Source of the DNA: Solirubrobacter taibaiensis
Lineage (GTDB): Bacteria > Actinomycetota > Thermoleophilia > Solirubrobacterales > Solirubrobacteraceae
DNA length: 55,405 nucleotides
Direction of reading: 5' to 3'
NCBI GenBank assembly: GCA_027587225.1
Contig: JAPDDQ010000049.1
Span: 1-55,405, forward strand
Positions 41,474-50,629 of the stretch are shown here, in pieces (the first letter of the stretch is position 1; each line of letters begins with the position of its first letter). A model generated the notes under the pieces. The model was not told the origin of the DNA. It ran no database searches and was given only the letters and a program-made list of their open reading frames with translations. A program made the translations under genes and the position numbers.

Positions 41474-42325
41474 TCAGGGCCGCGAGCGGACGGCCCAGCT
41501 GCGCCCGGCGTCCGCCGAGTGCTGGACGACGCCGTCGTGGCCGGCGACGAGCAGCTCCCCGTCCGCGCCGTGGTCGAACGCGGCCGGTTCGACGCCGACG
41601 TCGCCCGCCGGGCGCCAGCGGTCCTGGCCCGCGCCGTGCCAGACCCGGCCGTCGAACGCGACGAGCACGACGCCGTCCTGCGTCCAGGCCAGGTGCCCGG
41701 GGCCTGGCGCGTCGACGCGCGTCCAGCGCTTGCCGCCGTTGGATGACCGGTGCACGCCCTGGGGGCCGGAGGCGATCAGCGCGTCCGGGTCCGCCGGGGA
41801 CACGGCAAGCGAGACGAGCGGCTCCGGCGCCTGGAGCGGGTCCCAGGTGCGACCGGCGTCCGTGCTGGTGAGAAACCGCGGCTCGCGCGTCGCGAAGTCC
41901 GACCCGTAGCCGTACACGCGCGGTCCGGCCGCTTCGAGCACGTGGAAGTCGACCTCGCCGTGCAGGGAGAGCGGCGTCCACGTCCGGCCGGCGTCGCGGG
42001 ACTGGATCAGGCCCAGGTACGGCGGCAGGTCCTGGGAGGCGTCCGGGTGCCCGGAGCCGAGGAAGTGGTCGGGGCCGACGATCGCGAACCCCATCGTGTC
42101 CTGGTGGCCGTCGCCGACCCGCTGCGCGCGGTCGGCGTCGCGCGGCGCGCGGAACAGCCCGGTGTGCGTGGCGATGAACAGCGAGCCGTCCGCCGGGTTC
42201 AGGCCCAGTCCGTGGATGTGGACCTGGCCCGGGTCGACGGGGTCGGCCTCGGACGGGGGCGGCGTGGTCTCGCCGCACCCGACGGCCGCCAGTGCGAGGC
42301 CACAGAGCATCAAGCGAAGCAGCAT
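41474..42325 (-). CDS. BNR/sialidase-like beta-propeller lipoprotein (F510_1955-type)
   Basis: 283 residues from ATG 42325, a lipoprotein signal with lipobox LAAVGC (Cys17). The mature part contains four Asp-box-like motifs (SRDAGRTW, STDAGRTW, SSNGGKRW, SADAGRSW) typical of BNR beta-propellers, plus VHIHGLGLNPADGSLFIATH at the start. Catalytic sialidase residues are not evident, so a binding or scaffold role is more likely. An in-frame ATG at 42373 would run through the operator region and is rejected. The gene is divergent from the anchor-M gene, with a 15-bp palindrome next to its start. Confidence 0.85.
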   Translation of the reverse strand: MLLRLMLCGLALAAVGCGETTPPPSEADPVDPGQVHIHGLGLNPADGSLFIATHTGLFRAPRDADRAQRVGDGHQDTMGFAIVGPDHFLGSGHPDASQDLPPYLGLIQSRDAGRTWTPLSLHGEVDFHVLEAAGPRVYGYGSDFATREPRFLTSTDAGRTWDPLQAPEPLVSLAVSPADPDALIASGPQGVHRSSNGGKRWTRVDAPGPGHLAWTQDGVVLVAFDGRVWHGAGQDRWRPAGDVGVEPAAFDHGADGELLVAGHDGVVQHSADAGRSWAVRSRP

Positions 42326-42335
42326 CGCCACCAAT

Positions 42336-42350
42336 CCTACGACCCGTAGG
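42336..42350. promoter_or_regulatory. 15-bp palindrome (motif 2), upstream of the BNR lipoprotein
   Basis: CCTACG-ACC-CGTAGG is a perfect 6-3-6 inverted repeat lying 10 bp upstream of the lipoprotein ATG. The same pattern occurs at 50442 and 52680, each next to a gene start in this metal region. TACA/TGTA-type half-sites recall CopY/BlaI-family operators, but no such regulator is in the window. Confidence 0.65.
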
Positions 42351-42378
42351 TTGCAAAGTCGGGTGGATCGCATAAGTT

Positions 42379-42397
42379 AACGAGACTGAGTCCCAAT
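42379..42397. promoter_or_regulatory. Fur/Zur-like 9-1-9 operator (motif 1), upstream of the anchor-M gene
   Basis: AACGAGACT-G-AGTCCCAAT: the left half AACGAGACT is conserved, and the right half matches its complement at six of nine positions. It lies 18 bp before ATG 42416. The 9-1-9 geometry fits Fur-family sites. Matching copies sit at 50410 and 53594. Confidence 0.7.
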
Positions 42398-42415
42398 CTA
42401 TGCGTGAGGTTCATC

Positions 42416-45127
42416 ATGCGATTCTCGCTGTTGCTCGTCCTGATGACGCTGCTCGTCATCGCTCCGAAAGCCTGGGCCGACCCCGGCCCGGCACCCGCGC
42501 CCCGTGAATACCGGGTGCTGCAGAAGCTGCACACCGACGCGATCGCCACCTTCATCGACGCCGGCGCGTTCCGGCTCGGCACCAAGGCGGACGTGCCGGA
42601 GGGCCTGGGCACGCGGCTTGACCCGGAGACGCTGTGGTTCCACCTCGATGACGCGTCCAAGCTGACCGTGCCAGCCGGCTGGGACTTCCTGGCGCCGGCG
42701 GGCACCGAGGTGTGGATCGCCCCGCAGAGCAACCCGTCCGGCACCCAGCTGTGGCCCGGCTTCTCGACCGAATCCGTCCCCGCGGGCGCGATCGACGGCG
42801 ACCAGACCACGCTGCGGCTGGTCAAGCTCGAGGGCCCCGGCGCGCTGGAGCTGTTCACCGTCGGTGGCCTCGGCGAGCGAACGCGCCTGTGGTCCTCGGA
42901 CGAGAACCTCGACACGTTCCGGGTCGGCCGGACCCACATGCACGCCAACTGGGCGTTCACCAAGGCCGGCACGTACAAGCTGACGGTCGCGGCGACCGCC
43001 GCGCCCGGCCACGCGGCCACCATGACGTACACGTTCGTGGTCGGCGGGCTGCCCGCGGCCGCGGCCACCACGACCGCGCTCACGGCCGCCGGCACCGAGC
43101 TGACCGCGACGGTCACGCCGGCCACCGCCGCGGGATTCGTGGAGTTCCGCGCCGGGGCCACCGTCCTCGGCCACGCGCGCGTGGCGGGCGGCGAGGCCAA
43201 GCTGAACGCGACCGGGCTCCCCGCCGGCACCCATACGGTGACGGCCGGCTTCGTGCCCGACGTGCTGAACCTGGCGAGCCGCTCGACCTCCCCGGAGGTG
43301 ACGGTCACGGTCGGCGGCGAGCCGTTCGGCGTCGCGGGCGTCGCCACCTCCTACCGGCCCGGCGACACGCTCAGCGCGCGGGTCGTCGGCGCCACGCTCG
43401 GCGCGGGCCAGAACTTCCAGTGGCGGATCCGGCCCGTCGGCTCGACCGGAGCGGGGACGTCCTTCGGCGCCGGCACGACCCGCGAGGTGCCCGTGGACGT
43501 CGGCTACGACGGCTACGAGCTGGCCGTGCGGCTGCGCACCGGCACCACCGTCGTCGCGGAGAGCGCGTGGACCCCGATCCGCGTGGCCGCGAGCGTGGAG
43601 CCGGTGACGGCGAAGCTCGCCGAGCCGGGCCCGTTCCACCTGGGCGAGCCGATTCGCGTCGACCTCGGCGGCCGCGCTCCGGCCGCGGGCGAGACCGTGC
43701 GGCTCGCGACCCGCACCACCGGCCTGTGGTTCCCGATCACGTGGGCGCGCCGGCCGGACGCGAGCACGATCGTGGTGGAGCCGCTCAGCGACGCCCCGGG
43801 TGCGACCTGGGTGGCGCAGGTGGTCCGCGACGGGCTCGTCGTCGCCCAGTCGGAGACCTTCGGCGTCGACGTGCTCGCGCGTGAGACGCTCGTCGAAGGC
43901 ATCCAGGGCGTCTATCGGGCCGGCCAGACGCTGCGCGCCCGGGGCACGGTCCATCCGCCGCTGGCGGGCGTGACCTACCGCTGGATCCTGCTCGACCTGG
44001 AGACGTTCACCAGCGAGGTGGTCAAGGAGGGCAAGGACGCCACCGAGCTCGAGCTGCCGATGACGCTCGCGCACGACGGCAAGCAGCTGACGTTCGGTGC
44101 GGTCTGGGACTACGGCGCCGGAGGGTCCGTCTTCGTGGGTCAGCAGGGCACGCCGATCAACGTGTCGTCGGCTGATCCGTCGGAGCAGCTGTTCTTCTTC
44201 AACTCCCTCGGCGACCACTATCACCAGGGCGGGGCGATCAACCTGACCCTCGCCGCCGACCCCGCGCCCGCGGACGGCGAGACGATCGAGTGGGAATGGA
44301 AGTGGCCCGATCAGGACTGGATCCCGTTCGCGGGTGAGGCCGGGCTGGCGCGCCGGATCGTCGCCGAACAGGCACTCGACGGCGTGCAGGTGCGCGCGAC
44401 CCTCGGGCCGAAGACCGCGGACCCCGTCACGATCCACGTCGACGACCACGGCGCTCCGGCCAACCAGAAGGTCTCGATCGCCGGTGCCACGAGCTACGTC
44501 GCGGGTGACACCGCGACGCTGACCGCCGCCGTCGCGCCCACGACGATCCTCGATCGCTACCAGTGGTACGACGGCGACACGCCCATCCCCGGCGCGAACG
44601 CGGCGACGTACCGGTTCACGGCCACCGCCGCGCGCACCGTGCGGGTGGCGGTGCTCAAGCCCGACGGGGACGTCGCCTACGGGCCTTCTGCGCCGGTCGC
44701 GGTCGCCGTGCAGCCCCGGACGGCACACGCCGAGCTGCCGGTCGGGGGCGTGGTCGCGCCCGTGCTCGGGATCGCGCTCGGCGCGGCGCCGAGCTTCGGG
44801 ACGTTCCAGCCGGCCACCGCTCGGACGTACACGGCGGCCACCAGCGCCACCGTGACGACGACGCTGCGCGACGCCCGGCTCACCGTCTCCGACCCGAGCG
44901 CGACCGCCACCGGCCACCTCGTCAACGGGGACACCGCGCTGGCCTCGCCGCTGCGGGTCGGGACCGACGCGTTGACGCGGCCGATCACCCTGCGCACCTT
45001 CGCTCGCCCGGTGGCCGGCGAGCCCGTGGCGATCGCCTTCGAGCAGGCGATCGGCGCCCGCGAGGCGCTCGGGGTGGGGACCTACGCCAAGACGCTGACG
45101 TTCACGCTGGCGACGACGATGCCCTGA
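42416..45127 (+). CDS. large secreted choice-of-anchor M-type surface protein with Ig-like repeats
   Basis: 903 residues from ATG 42416; the GTG at 42404 is four codons upstream. The signal peptide is MRFSLLLVLMTLLVIAPKAWA. The first domain (about 28-205) is the actinobacterial surface-anchored type, with the motif THMHANWAFTKAGTY (His174, His176). Several Ig-like domains follow, including one with YQWYDGDTPIPGANAATY (about 700-760). The last 130 residues (about 770-903), ending YAKTLTFTLATTMP, match the C-termini of both M64 peptidases. There is no LPxTG or terminal helix. A motif-1 operator precedes it. It probably captures metal or binds a partner at the envelope. Confidence 0.88.
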   Translation: MRFSLLLVLMTLLVIAPKAWADPGPAPAPREYRVLQKLHTDAIATFIDAGAFRLGTKADVPEGLGTRLDPETLWFHLDDASKLTVPAGWDFLAPAGTEVWIAPQSNPSGTQLWPGFSTESVPAGAIDGDQTTLRLVKLEGPGALELFTVGGLGERTRLWSSDENLDTFRVGRTHMHANWAFTKAGTYKLTVAATAAPGHAATMTYTFVVGGLPAAAATTTALTAAGTELTATVTPATAAGFVEFRAGATVLGHARVAGGEAKLNATGLPAGTHTVTAGFVPDVLNLASRSTSPEVTVTVGGEPFGVAGVATSYRPGDTLSARVVGATLGAGQNFQWRIRPVGSTGAGTSFGAGTTREVPVDVGYDGYELAVRLRTGTTVVAESAWTPIRVAASVEPVTAKLAEPGPFHLGEPIRVDLGGRAPAAGETVRLATRTTGLWFPITWARRPDASTIVVEPLSDAPGATWVAQVVRDGLVVAQSETFGVDVLARETLVEGIQGVYRAGQTLRARGTVHPPLAGVTYRWILLDLETFTSEVVKEGKDATELELPMTLAHDGKQLTFGAVWDYGAGGSVFVGQQGTPINVSSADPSEQLFFFNSLGDHYHQGGAINLTLAADPAPADGETIEWEWKWPDQDWIPFAGEAGLARRIVAEQALDGVQVRATLGPKTADPVTIHVDDHGAPANQKVSIAGATSYVAGDTATLTAAVAPTTILDRYQWYDGDTPIPGANAATYRFTATAARTVRVAVLKPDGDVAYGPSAPVAVAVQPRTAHAELPVGGVVAPVLGIALGAAPSFGTFQPATARTYTAATSATVTTTLRDARLTVSDPSATATGHLVNGDTALASPLRVGTDALTRPITLRTFARPVAGEPVAIAFEQAIGAREALGVGTYAKTLTFTLATTMP

Positions 45128-45940
45128 GCGCGCGCAGGGCGAACGTGGACAGGAACCCGGCCGTCAGCACGAGCACGATCGTGCCGCCGGTCGGGTAGTC
45201 CCACGACCAGGACACGTACAGCCCGACGAGCGCGCCGAGCCCGCCGATGGCGGGGGACAGGGCCATCATCACCGCGAGCCGGTCGGTCACCAGGCGCGCG
45301 GTGGCGGCGGGTGTGATCAGGAGCGCGAGCACGAGGATGTTGCCGATCGTCTGCACGCTGATGACGACCGCCAGCGTGACGAGGACGTAGAGCGCCAGGT
45401 CCAGCCAGAACACGCGCAGGCCCATGGCCCGCGCGGTCTCGCGGTCGAGCGAGATCGTCACGAGCTCCTTGTGCAGCGCCAGCAGCGCGGCGAGGATCGC
45501 GAGGCCCGTGCCGGCGACGATGTACAGGTCTTCGTCGGGGATGCCGGTGATCGAGCCGAACAGGAAGTCCTGCAGCGAACCGGCGTAGCCCGGTGCGCGG
45601 GAGATGATCACGATCCCGAGCGCGAACGCGGCGACGAAGAACACGCCGATCACGGAGTCCTCTTTCAGGCGCCGGTTCTGGGAGAAGACCGCGACGAGGA
45701 CCGCCGTGAGCACACCGGCGGCGATGCCGCCGAGGATCAGGTTGCCGCCGATGACGAACGCGACCGCCAACCCGGGGAAGACGGCGTGCGCGACGGCGTC
45801 GCCGATGAACGCCATCCCGCGCAGGACGACGTAGCAGCCGACGACGCCGCAGATCAGCGACGACATGACCGCGATCAACAGCGCCTTCCACAAGAAGCCG
45901 AGATCGGGGTTGAGGAGGTCGCGGAGGAACTCGAGCGGCG

Positions 45941-45944
<4 letters not shown>
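45102..45944 (-). CDS. metal ABC transporter permease (ZnuB/anchored-repeat type)
   Basis: 280 residues with eight or so hydrophobic helices of the ABC-3 family (CYVVLRGMAFIGDAVAHAVFPG, LLITPAATARLVTDR). It pairs with the ATPase gene, which overlaps it as ATGA, and is the last gene of a six-gene operon running from 50397 down to here. Family members import Zn2+ or Mn2+. Its 3' end overlaps the convergent anchor-M gene by 26 bp. The GSITGIPDED segment between helices is unremarkable for the family. Confidence 0.93.
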
Positions 45945-46656
<712 letters not shown>

Positions 46657-46660
<4 letters not shown>

Positions 46661-47394
46661 GCGCGTGCCCTCCGCTTGGCGCCACGACCGCGCGCGACCA
46701 CGATCACGGCCGCGCCGAGCAGGACGACCGCCACGGCGACGATCAAGGGTCCCACTGGAACCGTGGTGCTTTGAGGGGGCGGTGGCGCCGCGCGTCTCGC
46801 TGTGCGCCAAGTGGCGGCGTGCGCGGCCTCGGGGCTCGTCTTCGAGCCGACCGCGAAGCGCAGCTCGCGCGTGTCGGAGACCGCCCGGCCGTCCTTCAAG
46901 TCCGCCTCCAGCTTGACCCGCACGAGGTATACGCCCGGCTGGGAGAACACCCAGTTCGCGTGCGTGTGCGTGTTCACGTCGATCCAGATCGGGTCGGTGG
47001 AGAGCACGTCGGGCTCGGCGAAGTCGCCGGACTGCAGGTAGACGACGAGCTCGCCGGGTCCCTGGACGCCGGCCAGCGTCATGGTCACGCCACGGTCGAC
47101 GCGTTCCCGCACCGTCTCGTGCTGCGTGTTCCAGCCCAGCCACACCACGTCGGGGTCCTGCGTCTGCGGGATCACGAACACGTCCCCGCGCGGCAGGAAC
47201 GCGTAGGCCGGGTCCTCCGGGACGCGCTGGATCGCCTCGTCGCGCACGTGCAGGACGGTGTCTTGCGGCGCGCGCCAGGTCGGATCGTCGAAGACCTGGA
47301 GGCTCAAGCGGTCGTCGACGATGCGGGGACCGATGTCGACGTGACCACTGGTGAGGATCGCGGCGGCCGCGAGCGCGGTCTTCAGGACAGGCAA
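46657..47394 (-). CDS. membrane-anchored surface protein with THxHxNW domain
   Basis: 245 residues. The N-terminus reads MPVLKTALAAAAILTSGHVD as a signal. The surface-anchored domain contains SGHVDIGPRIVDDRL, VIPQTQ, LGWNT and VNTHTHANWVFSQPGVY. After a Pro-rich linker the C-terminus has one helix (VPVGPLIVAVAVVLLGAAVI) and a basic tail GRGAKRRARA without LPxTG, so it is a membrane-tethered protein facing outward. It overlaps the binding-protein gene by 13 bp. The HxH pair is a likely metal ligand (inference). Confidence 0.88.
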
Positions 47395-48866
47395 CGTCGG
47401 AGGGAGTCGGCGTTGAATCGCATCATGGCCTCATAGGTGCCGACGGTCTCGTCGAGCGTGTCGGAGTAGATGGGACACAGGCGCGCGCCGGTCTCCTCGG
47501 CGACCTCGCGCAGCGTGGTCGTGCGGCCGGCGAGGCCGGGTTCGAGGAAGACGGACGGCACCTGCAGGTTGCGGATGGTCTCGGTGAGCTTGCGGCGGTC
47601 GGCCAGGGACGGCTCCACCGCGGGATTGGGCGTGACGAAGCCGGCGATCTGGATGCCGTAGGCGGCGCCGAGATAGCCGAACGCGTCGTGGGTGGTCACG
47701 AGGTACCGCCGCGGCTGCGGGATCGCGGCGATGGTGGTGCGCAGATGCCGGTCGAGCACGTCCAGGCGCGCGAGATAGGCGTCGGTGCGCGCCCGGTAGC
47801 GCTTGGCGCCGCGCGGATCCTGCCCGATCAGCGTGTCGCGGATGAGCTCCGCGTACGCCATCACGTTGCGGACGTTCTGCCACAGGTGCGGGTCGATCTC
47901 GCCGTGGACGTGCTTGCCGAGGACGGCCTGCGGGAGTTGGTAGATCTGCTCGCCGGGGCGGCCCATGAACCGGAACTCGCGCCCGGCGGGCACTTCGGCG
48001 ATCGCTTTCGAGGGGACGGCGATGACCACGTCCTCGGCCGCGTATTCGCGCTGGGCGTGCTCGCCGCCGCCCTCGGGGTCGTAGAGCACGAGCACGCGCC
48101 GCTGATCGAGGTCGGCGGTGATGTCCGCGTGTCCGCGGTCGAGCACCGTGGCGCCCGCCGGCGGCTGGACGCCGACGGCGAACGTGAACGTCGCCCGGCC
48201 CAGCGGGGTCTCGGTGGTGCCGGAGCGGAGCTTGGCCGCGAACGTCGCGGTGTACAGGCCGGGGCGCGTGAACACCCACGACATGTGCGTGTGCGCGTCG
48301 GCGGGCAGCGTCGCGGTGCCTTGCGTGCCACCGAAGTAGACCTCGGTCGCGCCGAACGTGCCGGTCAGGTAGCCGAACACGTCGCCCGGGCCGCTCGCGT
48401 GGGTGAGCGTGAGCTCGACGTCGCTGGTGCGGTCGGACCCCGCGGTGCCGCGGGCACGCAGACCGAGCCAGATCGTGTCCAGGTTCACGTTCTCGACGAG
48501 TGGGATGACCTCCGCCGCGTACTTGGTCGCGTCCTCGGCCAGCGACACGTTCGGGACGCCGTCGCGCAGGTTGGCGTCGAGCGTCTTGATGACGCTGTGC
48601 TGCTCCAACAGCATGTAGTTGCTGAAGGCGACGTCGGCGTAGACGACGTCGCGCACGTCGCGCAGCGTCGGCTCGTACGCGTGCGGGTCCGCGCCGTCCG
48701 GGACCAGGCTCGTCACGTGCACGCGCTCACCGCCGACCTGCTCGACCATGTCCCGCAGCAGGCTCGTCGTCGTGACCACCTGCAGCCGGCCGTCGCCCGC
48801 GCTCTCCGACACGCCGCAGCCGCTCGCCGCGAAGAGCGCGACCGCCGCGACGAGCAGCGCCCTCAA
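47382..48866 (-). CDS. anchored-repeat ABC transporter substrate-binding lipoprotein with inserted THxHxNW domain
   Basis: 494 residues, lipobox ASGC (Cys17). The ZnuA-like fold is split. The N-lobe (VVTTTSLLRDMVEQVGG, GADPHAYEP with His62) is followed by a surface-anchored domain (about 118-300; LGLRARG, DAHTHMSWVFTRPGLY, RGHADITADLDQRR). The fold then resumes with GEIDPHLWQNVRNV, TTHDAFGYL and PIYSDTLDET. The metal ligands expected for the cluster A-I family (three His plus Asp/Glu) are therefore present. The insertion occupies the place of the His-rich loop of zinc-binding proteins. This layout matches the actinobacterial 'anchored repeat-type' importer family. Confidence 0.92.
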   Translation of the reverse strand: MRALLVAAVALFAASGCGVSESAGDGRLQVVTTTSLLRDMVEQVGGERVHVTSLVPDGADPHAYEPTLRDVRDVVYADVAFSNYMLLEQHSVIKTLDANLRDGVPNVSLAEDATKYAAEVIPLVENVNLDTIWLGLRARGTAGSDRTSDVELTLTHASGPGDVFGYLTGTFGATEVYFGGTQGTATLPADAHTHMSWVFTRPGLYTATFAAKLRSGTTETPLGRATFTFAVGVQPPAGATVLDRGHADITADLDQRRVLVLYDPEGGGEHAQREYAAEDVVIAVPSKAIAEVPAGREFRFMGRPGEQIYQLPQAVLGKHVHGEIDPHLWQNVRNVMAYAELIRDTLIGQDPRGAKRYRARTDAYLARLDVLDRHLRTTIAAIPQPRRYLVTTHDAFGYLGAAYGIQIAGFVTPNPAVEPSLADRRKLTETIRNLQVPSVFLEPGLAGRTTTLREVAEETGARLCPIYSDTLDETVGTYEAMMRFNADSLRRCLS

Positions 48867-49453
48867 CGCACCCGGACGGTCAGCGTCGCCGTGTCGGATA
48901 GGCTGCTCCCGGACCGCGACGTGGCGCTCATCTTCAACCGCATGGTGTAGGTGCCGGCGCGGGTGAACGCCCAGTTGCCATGAGCATGGGTGCCGAGCGC
49001 GATCGTGCGGCTCCCCGGGCGTGAGCGACCGCTGTCGAACAGGACGTCGGCATCACCGAAGGAACCGGTCTGGAACACCGCGACCCGCCCCGGGCCGGAG
49101 GCACGCTCGAGCGTCCAGGTCACCCCCGTCCGCAGCTGCCGGGAGGTCAGCGACTCCGTGTTCCAGCCCAGCCAGATCACCCCGGCGCGCTGCGTCTGCG
49201 GGATCATCCACACGCGCGTCCCCTTGGCGCCGAGGAAGGTGCGCTTCGGCAGCGTGTGGCGCGCCTTCGAGCCCAGCGCGATGACCACGTCGGACGGGTC
49301 ACGCCACGTCGATCCGGTCTTGACCTGGGACTGCAGCTTGCCGCCGACGATCCGGGCGCCGTAGTCGGCGTGGCCCGAGCGCAGCGTGACCGCGGCGTGC
49401 GCGGGGGTGGCGCCGGCCAGCAGGACGGCGAAGGTGACGAGCAAGGGCTTCAT
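48863..49453 (-). CDS. small secreted protein with a single THxHxNW surface domain
   Basis: 196 residues: signal peptide (MKPLLVTFAVLLAGATPAHA) and then one surface domain: RSGHADYGARIVGGKLQSQV, MIPQTQ, LGWNTESL and GTHAHGNWAFTRAGTY, ending LTVRVR. It has no C-terminal anchor, so it is either free or held by another protein. It is the close sibling of the protein encoded just upstream (49459). The start overlaps nothing, but the 3' end overlaps the binding-protein start (ATGA). Confidence 0.9.
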   Translation of the reverse strand: MKPLLVTFAVLLAGATPAHAAVTLRSGHADYGARIVGGKLQSQVKTGSTWRDPSDVVIALGSKARHTLPKRTFLGAKGTRVWMIPQTQRAGVIWLGWNTESLTSRQLRTGVTWTLERASGPGRVAVFQTGSFGDADVLFDSGRSRPGSRTIALGTHAHGNWAFTRAGTYTMRLKMSATSRSGSSLSDTATLTVRVR

Positions 49454-49458
49454 GAGGC

Positions 49459-50397
49459 TCAGTTCCGGACGCGCACGGCGATCGTTCGCGTGCGTGAGCG
49501 TCCATCGGTGGTGGCGGTGATGCGGACGAGGTGGCGGCCGGCGGCGGGGCGCCGGTCCAGGCGAAGCTTCAGCGTGCGCGTCCCGGCTGGGACCGTGCGG
49601 GGCTTCGCCCTGGCGGACACGCGCCGGTCGCGACGGAGCTCGACGGCGACGCGGGCGCGCCGGTCGAGGGCTATCCGCAGCCTCAGCGTGCGGCCGGCCA
49701 CGCGCGCGGACAGCGCGCGCAGCGCCGGCGCCGACACGGGCCGGCTCTGCTCCGGCGTGGTGTCGGTGCCGGGCGCTGGGGTGGGGGAGGAAGTCGGGGC
49801 CGGCGTGGCGGTGGGCGCGGGCGAGGGCGGGATACCGACCGCGACCGCGAGCGTCTGCGTGTCCGTCGCCGTCGTGCCGTTGCGCAGCCGCGCGATCAGC
49901 GTGAAGGTGAGCTGGTACGCGCCCGCGCGGCTGAACACCCAGTTGCCGTGTGCGTGGGTGCCGAGCGGGATCGAGTACGCGTCGGGCAGACCGTCCGCGC
50001 TGCGGAACACGAACTGCGGATCGCCGAACACGCCGGTCTGGTAGACGGTCACGGCGCCCGGTCCCTCCACCGCGTCGAGTCGCCAGGTGACGTCGCCGTC
50101 GACCTGTTCGCCGGAGAGCTCCTCGGTGTTCCAGCCCGGCCAGAGGAGACCGGCGCGCTGCGTCTGCGGGAGCAGCCAGACCGTCTCTCCGGGCGCACCG
50201 AGGAACCCCGCGGACGCGGGGACCGTCATGCGCGCCGCCTCGGGCACGACGAAGGTCACGGCCGACACGTCGCGCCACACGGCGCCGTGCTTGACCTGGC
50301 TCTGCAGCTGTCCGTCCACGAGCCGCGGGGCGTAGTCCACGTGACCATCGGTGAGCAGCAGGCCGGAGAGCGCGGCGGCGGCGAAGAAGGAACGCAC
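49459..50397 (-). CDS. secreted THxHxNW surface protein with Pro/Thr linker and basic C-terminal domain
   Basis: 312 residues from GTG 50397; no clear ribosome-binding site and no better start, so the message may be leaderless or have a very short leader. A short signal (MRSFFAAAALSGLLL) precedes TDGHVDYAPRLVDGQLQSQV, LPQTQ, WNTEEL and GTHAHGNWVFSRAGAY. Residues about 185-215 are a Pro/Ser/Thr linker. The C-terminal 95 residues are Arg-rich beta sequence that could bind cell-wall polymers. It is the first gene of the minus-strand operon, with a motif-1 operator 12 bp upstream. Confidence 0.88.
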   Translation of the reverse strand: MRSFFAAAALSGLLLTDGHVDYAPRLVDGQLQSQVKHGAVWRDVSAVTFVVPEAARMTVPASAGFLGAPGETVWLLPQTQRAGLLWPGWNTEELSGEQVDGDVTWRLDAVEGPGAVTVYQTGVFGDPQFVFRSADGLPDAYSIPLGTHAHGNWVFSRAGAYQLTFTLIARLRNGTTATDTQTLAVAVGIPPSPAPTATPAPTSSPTPAPGTDTTPEQSRPVSAPALRALSARVAGRTLRLRIALDRRARVAVELRRDRRVSARAKPRTVPAGTRTLKLRLDRRPAAGRHLVRITATTDGRSRTRTIAVRVRN

Positions 50398-50409
50398 GAC
50401 TACGACAGT

Positions 50410-50428
50410 ATCAGGACTCAGTCTCGTT
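50410..50428. promoter_or_regulatory. Fur/Zur-like 9-1-9 operator (motif 1), upstream of the anchored-repeat operon
   Basis: On the minus strand AACGAGACT-G-AGTCCTGAT, ending 12 bp before GTG 50397. Eleven consecutive bases (AACGAGACTGA) and the following GTCC are identical to the site at 42379. It shares the 73-bp divergent region with a motif-2 palindrome. Confidence 0.72.
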
Positions 50429-50441
50429 TAGGCCATCGATC

Positions 50442-50456
50442 CCGACATTTTGTAGG
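50442..50456. promoter_or_regulatory. 15-bp palindrome (motif 2), upstream of the 52-residue CxxC peptide gene
   Basis: CCGACA-TTT-TGTAGG, a 6-3-6 inverted repeat with one mismatch, 14 bp before ATG 50471. It is identical to the 52680 copy at 12 of 15 positions; only the three spacer bases differ. Confidence 0.65.
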
Positions 50457-50470
50457 AGTACACTTGCGGC

Positions 50471-50629
50471 ATGTGCGCCACCTGTGCTTTCACCGCCGCC
50501 GCCGGAGCCTCCGGGCTCCGCGTCTGGTTGCAAACCCGCGCCTGGGGCTGGCTCACGCCGCGCCGGCTGCGCCGCATCACGATCGTTTCCGTGATTGCGG
50601 CGTTCGCCGGCACGACGATCACGTTCTGA
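50471..50629 (+). CDS. 52-residue CxxC membrane peptide
   Basis: ATG 50471 to TGA 50629 encodes 52 residues starting MCATCAF, with a Trp-rich middle (VWLQTRAWGWLTPRRLRR) and a hydrophobic end (ITIVSVIAAFAGTTITF) that could be a membrane helix with the Arg cluster inside. GGAG lies 12 bp upstream, and a motif-2 palindrome lies next to the start. The TGA abuts the convergent YcgQ-like stop (TGATCA). The CxxC could hold a metal. I recognise no characterised family. The tight flanking signals make it likely to be a real gene. Confidence 0.65.
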   Translation: MCATCAFTAAAGASGLRVWLQTRAWGWLTPRRLRRITIVSVIAAFAGTTITF

